Source: Pseudomonas capeferrum (lineage in GTDB: Bacteria; Pseudomonadota; Gammaproteobacteria; Pseudomonadales; Pseudomonadaceae). Taken from it: a DNA stretch of 64,000 bases. Both the position numbers and the translations under genes were made by a program. Within the stretch, counting starts at the first letter, position 1. The number at the start of each line of letters is the position of its first letter. Shown one piece after another: positions 57,954 through 64,000 of the stretch. The stretch spans positions 2,231,714-2,295,713 of the forward strand of contig NZ_JMIT01000001.1 in assembly GCF_000731675.1 (NCBI RefSeq), given 5' to 3'. Under the pieces are notes generated by a model. That model saw nothing but the letters and a program-made list of their open reading frames with translations. It had not been told where the DNA came from and made no database searches.

Positions 57954-59345
57954 TCAGACCGCTGCTTTCAGGGCCTCGGCAAACCGCTGCGCCACCTCGT
58001 CGATCTGCTCGCCACTGATAATCAGCGGTGGCAGGAAGCGCACCACTGCACCGTGGCGCCCACCCAACTCCAGGATCAGGCCACGCTTGAGGCATTCACG
58101 CTGAACCTTGGGCGCCAACTCGCGGTTGGCCACAGGGTGCCCCAGGGCATCGCGTAGGCCGTGCGGGTCGACCAGCTCTACCCCGAGCATCAGCCCACGG
58201 CCCCGGATATCGCCCAACTGCGGATAATCCCGCTGCAGGTGCAGCAAGTGCTGGCGCAGGCGCTGGCCCATGGCCTCGGCGTGCTCGGCCAGGCGATGTT
58301 CGACCAAGTAATGGATCACCGCCGAGCCTGCGGCCATGGCCATCTGGTTGCCACGGAAGGTGCCGGCATGGGCGCCTGGCTTCCAGGTGTCCAGCCAGTC
58401 GCGGTACACCACCACCGCCAGCGGCAGGCTGCCGCCGATGGCCTTGGACAAGGTCACCACGTCCGGCACGATACCGGCATGCTCGAAGGCGAACATCCGC
58501 CCGGTGCGGGCGAAGCCACTCTGGATCTCGTCGACAATCAGCGCCACGCCGGCTTGCTCGGTGATCCGTCGCACGCCCTTGAGCCACGCGATATCGGCGG
58601 GCACCACGCCACCTTCGCCCTGCACCACTTCGAGGATCACCGCTGCCGGCAGAGGCACGCCGCTTTCTGGGTCGAGCAGCAGGTTCTCCAGGTAATGCAG
58701 GTTGGCCTTGACCCCGGCTTCGCCACCCAGGCCGAACGGGCAACGGTAGTCGTAGGGGTACGGCATGAACTGCACACCGTTGCCCAGCAGGGCACCCAGC
58801 GGCTGTTTCGGCCCGTGGCTGCCCATCAGGCTCAGCGCGCCCTGGCTCATGCCATGGTAGGCGCCCTGGAAGGCCAGCACGGTGCTGCGCCCGGTGGCGC
58901 CACGCACCAATTTGAGCGCCGCTTCAACGGCATCGGTGCCGGTCGGGCCGCAGAACTGCACCTTGGCTTCCCGGCGCAGCGCCTCGGGCAGTACGCCGAA
59001 CAGGTCCTGGACAAAGCGGTCCTTGACCGGCGTGGTCAGGTCGAGGGTGTGCAGCGGCAGTTCGTCGGCCAGCACTTGCTGGATCGCCTCGATTACCACC
59101 GGGTGGTTATGGCCCAGGGCCAAAGTGCCGGCGCCGGCCAGGCAGTCGATGAACTGGCGGCCTTCGACATCCTCGACATGGATGCCACGGGCGCGCTTGA
59201 GCGCCAGTGGAATGCGCCGTGGGTAGCTGCGGGCGTTGGATTCCTGTTGCTGCTGGCGTTGCAGCAGCGGCGAATCGGTGAACTCGTACAGGGGTTGCGG
59301 CGCACTGGCCGGCAAGACCTGGGCAAGGCGGGTAGCGGTCGACAT
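57954..59345 (-). CDS. pvdH: Diaminobutyrate-2-oxoglutarate aminotransferase PvdH
   Basis: A 463-residue class III aminotransferase. The PLP lysine is in VTLSKAIGGSLPLAV, with VEAALKLVRG and VDEIQSGFARTGRMF nearby. It makes L-2,4-diaminobutyrate from aspartate semialdehyde for the pyoverdine peptide. The start at 59345 (MSTATRLAQ) has GAGGAT upstream; the open frame continuing upstream is non-native. A perfect PvdS-type box lies 80-100 bases upstream. Confidence 0.93.
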   Translation of the reverse strand: MSTATRLAQVLPASAPQPLYEFTDSPLLQRQQQQESNARSYPRRIPLALKRARGIHVEDVEGRQFIDCLAGAGTLALGHNHPVVIEAIQQVLADELPLHTLDLTTPVKDRFVQDLFGVLPEALRREAKVQFCGPTGTDAVEAALKLVRGATGRSTVLAFQGAYHGMSQGALSLMGSHGPKQPLGALLGNGVQFMPYPYDYRCPFGLGGEAGVKANLHYLENLLLDPESGVPLPAAVILEVVQGEGGVVPADIAWLKGVRRITEQAGVALIVDEIQSGFARTGRMFAFEHAGIVPDVVTLSKAIGGSLPLAVVVYRDWLDTWKPGAHAGTFRGNQMAMAAGSAVIHYLVEHRLAEHAEAMGQRLRQHLLHLQRDYPQLGDIRGRGLMLGVELVDPHGLRDALGHPVANRELAPKVQRECLKRGLILELGGRHGAVVRFLPPLIISGEQIDEVAQRFAEALKAAV

Positions 59346-59424
59346 GGTAGATCCTCGCAAGCAAGCGAAAGTGCCCCGCCACGCCCCTGTAAGCAGATGT
59401 GTGCGGGTAGTTGTCGCTTGGGAA

Positions 59425-59448
59425 ACGCTTAAGCGCCGGGAGGATTTA
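59425..59448 (-). promoter_or_regulatory. PvdS-type promoter for pvdH
   Basis: On the minus strand GCTAAAT (TAAAT 59448-59444), 16 bases and CGT (59427-59425). Confidence 0.8.
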
Positions 59449-59520
59449 GCGGTTGCTGCGGGATTTTTGTACAGGGTTGTGATGCCTGGGGATTGTATCT
59501 GGTTCACCAAGCCAGGAAAA

Positions 59521-60843
59521 TCAACGACCCGAGCGCGCCGGCACCTGCAACAGCACGCGCAAGCCATCGCTGCGGCTGTCGAAACGCAAGGTGCCGGCGC
59601 AACGCTGAACAATCGCCTGGACGATCGCCAAGCCCAGCCCACACCCGCCACTCTGGCCATTGCGCCAGAACCGCTCGGTCAGGTGCTGCAAGTCGTCGTC
59701 GGCAATCCCCGGCCCGTGGTCACGCACCATGAAGCCCACCTGGCCGTCAGCCATCTGCACTTCCAGCTCCACCGCGCTTTCGCCACCGTGGCGCAAGGCG
59801 TTGTCCAGCAGGTTGCGCAAGGCCGCGACCGCCAGCGGCGCGGGCATGCCCAGGTAGATCTGCGTGGCCTGCTCGGGCAGGCGCAGCACGATCCGCCGGT
59901 TGTCGCCGCCGCCGGCATCCTGCACCGCCTGCCGGGCGACCTGCTCGGCGCTGCACTGCACGCCATCCTCGAACGACAGGCTGCCCTCGACACGCGCCAG
60001 CATCAGCAGTTGCTCCAGCGTGCGGTGCATGCGGTCGGCACCTTGTTCGGCATGCTCCAGCGCCTGCTCGCGCACCGCGCCATCGGTCATGCGCGCCACC
60101 TGCAGGTGGGTCTTGATCGCCGTCAGCGGGCTGCGCAATTCATGCGCGGCGTCATCGGTCAGGCGCCGCTCGCGTTCGAGGGTCTGGGCAATGCGCAGGA
60201 ACAACTGGTTCTGGGTTTCCAGCAGCGGTTGCAGCTCGCTGGGCATACCGGCCACCTGCAACGGCTCGACACTGTCGGCACGCCGCCGACGCAGGGCGTC
60301 GCGCATTCTATTGAGCGGCTCCAGGCCCTTGCCCAGGCCGATCCACAACAGGCCGAGGCTGCCGAGCAACGCCATCAGCACCGGGGCCGAGGCTGCCAGC
60401 AGGATCGACTGGTTCAGGGCCTCGCGCTCCATGTGGCGGTCGGCGGTGGTGATGCGCACATCACCGTGGTTGTAGGTAAACGTACGCCACAACGCGTCGT
60501 CGATGGTCTGGTCACGGAAGCCGCTGCGCTGATCATCCATGGCCCCGTCATGCTTGTGGTTGCTGGCCAGGATCTCGCCCCGCAGTGAACTCACCTGGCA
60601 GGCCATGCCGTCCGGCACGCTGAACTGGTCGGCGGAAAAATGCGCATCCTCGCCCTTGGCCGCCAATGGTTGCGGCAACTGGTCGATCAGCCCGGCAACC
60701 ATGCGCGCCGAAGCCACCAAGCGCTGGTCGAGGGAAAACATCATCTGCTGGCGCAGGTCGCGTAGCATCCATGCGGCAGCCAGTACCCAGATGATCACGA
60801 AGGCACTGCCCAGGATCAGGCTCAGGCGTACCCGCAGGCTCAT
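59521..60843 (-). CDS. dsbS: Sensor histidine kinase, DsbS-like
   Basis: A 440-residue inner-membrane kinase. Transmembrane segments at about residues 8-28 and 147-168 bracket a periplasmic loop. It contains Cys82 and several histidines (His68, NHKHDG at 95-100, His126, His137), a set that could bind copper. HisKA follows with His234 (AAHELRSP), then the ATPase domain (DHGPGI, GGCGLGLAI). Its start overlaps the end of the regulator gene by four bases. The order of a kinase/regulator pair divergent from dsbD matches the P. aeruginosa copper-responsive DsbRS system; the symbol rests on this. Confidence 0.78.
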   Translation of the reverse strand: MSLRVRLSLILGSAFVIIWVLAAAWMLRDLRQQMMFSLDQRLVASARMVAGLIDQLPQPLAAKGEDAHFSADQFSVPDGMACQVSSLRGEILASNHKHDGAMDDQRSGFRDQTIDDALWRTFTYNHGDVRITTADRHMEREALNQSILLAASAPVLMALLGSLGLLWIGLGKGLEPLNRMRDALRRRRADSVEPLQVAGMPSELQPLLETQNQLFLRIAQTLERERRLTDDAAHELRSPLTAIKTHLQVARMTDGAVREQALEHAEQGADRMHRTLEQLLMLARVEGSLSFEDGVQCSAEQVARQAVQDAGGGDNRRIVLRLPEQATQIYLGMPAPLAVAALRNLLDNALRHGGESAVELEVQMADGQVGFMVRDHGPGIADDDLQHLTERFWRNGQSGGCGLGLAIVQAIVQRCAGTLRFDSRSDGLRVLLQVPARSGR

Positions 60844-61523
60844 GGCGCGACCTCCTTCGGTGCCTGCGCAGGGCCAAGCCGGTAGCCCAGGCCACGCACG
60901 GTTTCGACGATGCTGTTACCGAGCTTGCGGCGCAAATGGTGAATATGCACATTGAGGGCGTTACTCTCGACCTCGTCACTGAAGCCGTACACGCAATCTT
61001 TCAACTGTTCGCTGGACAGCACCCGCCCTGGGTTCTGCAGCAGGGCCTGGAGCAGCGCCTGCTCACGGCGGGAAAGGTCGACCGGCTGGCCGGCCAGGGT
61101 CGCTTCGCAGCTGCTGGGGTCATAACGCAGCGGGCCGTGCTCGATGGCATTCACCGCCCGCCCGGCCACACGGCGCAGCAAGGTGTGCAGGCGCGCCGCC
61201 AGCTCCCGCAGGTCGAACGGCTTGAGCAGGTAGTCGTCGGCGCCGGCCTGCAGGCCATCGACCCGGTCGGTGACCGCATCGCGTGCCGTGAGCACCAGCA
61301 CCGGCAGGCTCTCGCCCTGCTGACGCAGGCGCCGCAGCAGCTTGAGGCCGTCTTCATCGGGCAGGCCGAGGTCGAGGATCATCACATCGAACTGCGCCGC
61401 CTGGAGCATCGCCCGTGCACCCGCAGCATTGGCGACCCGGTCCACGGTCAAGCCCTGGGCGGTGAGGCCGGCGCAGATGCCGCTGGCGATCAGGTCATCG
61501 TCCTCGCAGAGCAGAACGTGCAT
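60840..61523 (-). CDS. dsbR: OmpR-family response regulator, DsbR-like
   Basis: A 227-residue regulator. The receiver (1-115) has the acidic pocket LLCEDDDL, phosphorylated Asp51 region in VMILDLGLPDEDG and lysine in YLLKPFDLREL. The C-terminal winged helix (about 125-220) has the OmpR pattern with LSRREQALLQALL and VHIHHLRRKLG. The start at 61523 removes upstream codons. It is divergent from dsbD; a TTAA direct repeat in the gap is its likely target. Confidence 0.82.
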   Translation of the reverse strand: MHVLLCEDDDLIASGICAGLTAQGLTVDRVANAAGARAMLQAAQFDVMILDLGLPDEDGLKLLRRLRQQGESLPVLVLTARDAVTDRVDGLQAGADDYLLKPFDLRELAARLHTLLRRVAGRAVNAIEHGPLRYDPSSCEATLAGQPVDLSRREQALLQALLQNPGRVLSSEQLKDCVYGFSDEVESNALNVHIHHLRRKLGNSIVETVRGLGYRLGPAQAPKEVAP

Positions 61524-61620
61524 GGTGGAGCTCCGGGTTGGGTGAGGCAGATACTGCACCACGGGTGGATTAAGTGAAGATTATGGACCTGGCGCGTGCG
61601 TTTGGGGGGATGTAGGACCG

Positions 61621-61637
61621 GGTTAACCTTGGGTTAA
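61621..61637. promoter_or_regulatory. Direct repeat, likely DsbR-type site
   Basis: GGTTAA at 61621-61626 and again at 61632-61637, one helical turn (11 bases) apart, as OmpR-family dimers require. It lies 50 bases before dsbD and 98 bases from the regulator start. Confidence 0.55.
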
Positions 61638-61686
61638 TCGACCCAGGCCAGCATGGCCCACTTCAACGTACTGCCAAGGCGAAGAC

Positions 61687-63399
61687 ATGCGTGCCCTCTT
61701 TCTGTTCCTGACACTGCTGCTGGCCGGCCCCCTGCAAGCCAATCCGTTCGACGTCAAACCCGACTTCCTGCCGGTCAACCAGGCCTTTGTGCTGAGCCAT
61801 GACCGCCAGTCCGATGGCCAGATGCGTCTATTCTTCCAGATCAAGCAAGGCTACTACCTCTACCAGAAGCGCCTGAAGTTCGACGGCCTGCCCGCCGAGC
61901 AGCAGCCGCAGTTGCCACCGGCGCTCAACCACCATGACGAATTCTTCGGTGACAGTGCGGTGTACCGCGACCAGCTCGAACTGCTGATCCCTGCCAACGC
62001 AAAAGGCCAGTTGCGCCTGGGCTGGCAGGGCTGTGCCGACGCCGGCCTGTGCTACCCGCCGCAGACCACCGCCATCGACCTGGGTGGCAGCGTGGCCCCG
62101 GCCGCCGATCAGGCCAGCGACCAGGCCCTGGCCAGCAACCTGCAGCAGGGCAACCTGGCGTGGGGCCTGCTGGCCTTCTTCGGCCTTGGCCTGCTGCTGG
62201 CCTTCACCCCCTGCTCGCTGCCGATGCTGCCGATTCTCGCCGGGCTGGTGCTCGGCAATGGCGCCAGCGCCCGACGCGGCTGGTTGCTGGCCGGGGTGTA
62301 CGTGCTGAGCATGGCCTTGGTATATGCCGCCCTGGGCGTGGTGGCGGCGCTGCTCGGCGCCAGCCTGCAGGCCTGGTTGCAGCAACCCTGGCTGCTGGGC
62401 AGCCTGGCGGCATTGTTCGTGGTGCTGGCGCTGCCGATGTTCGGCGCCTTCGAGTTGCAGCTACCCGCCGCCCTGCGCGACCGTCTCGACCGCGCCGGGC
62501 AAGGTACACGTGGCGGCAACCTGTACGGTGCCGCGCTGCTCGGGGCGCTCTCCGGCCTGCTGCTCGGCCCGTGCATGACCGCACCGCTGGCCGGGGCGCT
62601 GCTGTACATCGCCCAAAGCGGCGACGTGCTGCAGGGCGCGCTGGTGCTGTTCAGCCTTGGCCTGGGCATGGGCGTGCCGCTGCTGTTGCTGGTCACGCTG
62701 GGCAATCGCTACCTGCCGCGCCCAGGTGCGTGGATGAACCTGGTCAAGGGCGTGTTCGGCTTCGTGTTCCTGGCCATGGCCCTGTATACCCTGCGCAGCC
62801 TGCTGCCACAGGCCCTGCTGCTGGCCCTGAGCGGCGCCTGGCTGATCGCCCTGGCCTGGGCCGCGTGGCCGGCCCTGCAGCGTATGCCTGCGCTGCGCGC
62901 GCTGCCTTTGCTGGGCGCGCTGTGGGGCGGGCTGTTGCTGGTCGGTGCGGCGGCCGGGGGCGATGACCTCTGGCAACCCTTGCGGCCGTTCGCCGGGGGT
63001 AGCGGGCCTGCGGCGGTGCAACCGGCAGAGGATGCATTCGTGACCGTCAGCCGCCCCGAAGACCTGCAACGTGAGCTGGACGCCGCCAAGGCCCGTGGCC
63101 AATGGGTGATGCTCGACTACTATGCCGACTGGTGCGTGTCGTGCAAGGTCATGGAAAAGAAGGTGTTCGCCCGCGCCGACGTACACACCAGCCTGGCGGG
63201 CGTGCACCTGCTGCGCCTGGACGTCACCGCCAACACCCCGGCCAGCCAGGCACTGCTGCAACGCTACCAGGTACCCGGCCCGCCCAGCATCATCTGGGTC
63301 GGCCCGGAAGGCGACGAACGCCGTGCGCGACGCATCACCGGTGAAGTGGATGCTGCCGCGTTCCTGCAACACTGGACCCAGACCAGGAGCCAAGGCTGA
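61687..63399 (+). CDS. dsbD: Thiol:disulfide interchange protein DsbD
   Basis: A 570-residue electron carrier from cytoplasmic thioredoxin to the periplasm. A signal peptide (1-18) is followed by the alpha domain with Cys116 and Cys122. The membrane domain has about eight helices, with its redox pair Cys176 (FTPCSLPML) and Cys296 (GPCMTAPL). The C-terminal thioredoxin domain has ADWCVSCK (Cys483, Cys486). All six redox cysteines are present. The stop overlaps the next start by one base. Confidence 0.95.
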   Translation: MRALFLFLTLLLAGPLQANPFDVKPDFLPVNQAFVLSHDRQSDGQMRLFFQIKQGYYLYQKRLKFDGLPAEQQPQLPPALNHHDEFFGDSAVYRDQLELLIPANAKGQLRLGWQGCADAGLCYPPQTTAIDLGGSVAPAADQASDQALASNLQQGNLAWGLLAFFGLGLLLAFTPCSLPMLPILAGLVLGNGASARRGWLLAGVYVLSMALVYAALGVVAALLGASLQAWLQQPWLLGSLAALFVVLALPMFGAFELQLPAALRDRLDRAGQGTRGGNLYGAALLGALSGLLLGPCMTAPLAGALLYIAQSGDVLQGALVLFSLGLGMGVPLLLLVTLGNRYLPRPGAWMNLVKGVFGFVFLAMALYTLRSLLPQALLLALSGAWLIALAWAAWPALQRMPALRALPLLGALWGGLLLVGAAAGGDDLWQPLRPFAGGSGPAAVQPAEDAFVTVSRPEDLQRELDAAKARGQWVMLDYYADWCVSCKVMEKKVFARADVHTSLAGVHLLRLDVTANTPASQALLQRYQVPGPPSIIWVGPEGDERRARRITGEVDAAAFLQHWTQTRSQG

Positions 63400-64000
63400 T
63401 GCTGACCGTAACCCTCGGGCCATTGACCATGGCCCTCAACCACCTGCTGATGCTCACTGCCCTGGTGATCGCCAGTGTGGTCGGCTGGTGGGTCGCCCGC
63501 CGCGGCGGCGAAAGCCCGGAGTCGGCACTCTTCAACCTGTTTCTGATTGGCGTGCTGTGCGCGCGCCTGGGCTTCGTCGTGGCCTACTGGCCGATGTACC
63601 GCGATGACCTGGTGCAAGTCATCGACATCCGCGACGGCGGCTTCCTGTTCTGGTCCGGCCTTGCCGGCATCGTGCTCGGCGCGCTCTGGCAAGGCTGGCG
63701 ACACCCGGGCCTGCGCCGTCCTCTGGGTTGGGCCTTGTTCAGCGGTGCGCTGTTCTGGGGCCTCAGCAGTCTGGGCGGCCACCTGTACAGCAAAGGCACC
63801 GAGCTGCCTGAGCTGAGCCTGCGCAACGCCGGCGGTCAGCCCGTGGCGCTGCACAGCTACCGTGGCAAGCCACTGGTCATCAACATCTGGGCCACCTGGT
63901 GCCCGCCCTGCCGGCGCGAAATGCCGGTGCTGCAACAGGCCCAAGGTGACTACCCCCACGTAACCTTCCTCTTCGTCAACCAGGGTGAGACACCCGAAAA
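63399..64000 (+). CDS. dsbE: Membrane-anchored thioredoxin-like protein, cut by the window edge
   Basis: The first 200 codons are visible. The N-terminal 115 residues hold about four hydrophobic segments, spaced like a prolipoprotein-transferase-type membrane domain (NHLLMLTALVIASVVGWWVA at the start). The thioredoxin-like TlpA/DsbE domain then starts near LPELSLRNAGG, with the active site WATWCPPCRREM. It would receive electrons from DsbD in the periplasm. It is translationally coupled to dsbD; dsbG probably follows, out of view. Confidence 0.82.
   Translation, partial: MLTVTLGPLTMALNHLLMLTALVIASVVGWWVARRGGESPESALFNLFLIGVLCARLGFVVAYWPMYRDDLVQVIDIRDGGFLFWSGLAGIVLGALWQGWRHPGLRRPLGWALFSGALFWGLSSLGGHLYSKGTELPELSLRNAGGQPVALHSYRGKPLVINIWATWCPPCRREMPVLQQAQGDYPHVTFLFVNQGETPE

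Noticed and set aside
59346..59660. The upstream extension of pvdH to 59660
   Set aside because: It covers the PvdS-type box and overlaps the end of the sensor kinase gene; the extra residues look random.

Overview
This window looks like chromosomal DNA from a fluorescent Pseudomonas of the P. putida group. The evidence is uniformly high GC with consistent codon use, the gpsA / hybrid kinase / fabA-fabB neighbourhood, the gltA-sdhCDAB-sucAB-lpdG-sucCD block, the etfBA/etfQO pair, part of a pyoverdine locus with PvdS-type promoters, and P. putida-style REP elements. I see no prophage, insertion sequence, CRISPR array, tRNA or rRNA. Both window ends cut a gene.

Layout. (1) 1-4051, minus strand: two alpha/beta hydrolases (the first cut by the window edge), a small unknown protein, sixA, a DUF4389 membrane protein and gpsA. 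(2) 4232-9164, plus: a translationally coupled three-gene operon of TonB-dependent receptor, periplasmic substrate-binding-like protein and hybrid histidine kinase, the kinase in the position of P. aeruginosa PA1611. (3) 9372-11119: fabA-fabB. (4) 11194-20200: amidohydrolase, pirin, dienelactone hydrolase, htpG with a textbook sigma-32 promoter, two thioesterases, a small lipoprotein, a DUF599 protein and brnQ. (5) 20212-33183: TCA block sucD, sucC, lpdG, sucB, sucA, sdhB, sdhA, sdhD, sdhC on the minus strand, with gltA divergent. (6) 33257-38573, minus: START-domain protein, Cys-cluster protein, Lys/Pro-rich protein, MocR-type regulator and a three-gene envelope operon. (7) 38662-42562: etfBA and divergent etfQO, with a MITE-like inverted repeat and a PsrA-like operator between them. 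(8) 42632-43331: mqsRA toxin-antitoxin, with an apparent frameshift at the end of mqsR. (9) 43426-45294: MFS transporter and a degenerate receiver protein. (10) 45463-59345: pyoverdine genes fpvI, pvdR-pvdT-opmQ, pvdP, pvdM-pvdN, an alpha/beta hydrolase, an SCP2-JmjC (cupin) protein and pvdH. The peptide synthetases, fpvA, pvdE and pvdO are absent. (11) 59521-64000: a DsbRS-like two-component system divergent from dsbD and a membrane-anchored thioredoxin-like protein, which runs off the end.

How they work together. The TCA and ETF blocks are central oxidative metabolism feeding the quinone pool. In the siderophore region, FpvI would drive receptor expression. PvdH makes the diaminobutyrate precursor. 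PvdP, PvdM and PvdN act in periplasmic maturation, and PvdR-PvdT-OpmQ exports or recycles the product. Five boxes of the form TAAAT-N16-CGT precede pvdR, pvdP, pvdM, the SCP2-JmjC gene and pvdH, and a one-mismatch version precedes the hydrolase. This ties two uncharacterised enzymes to the siderophore regulon. The best candidates for new biology are the receptor/periplasmic protein/kinase operon, the SCP2-JmjC and hydrolase pair, and the frameshifted mqsR.
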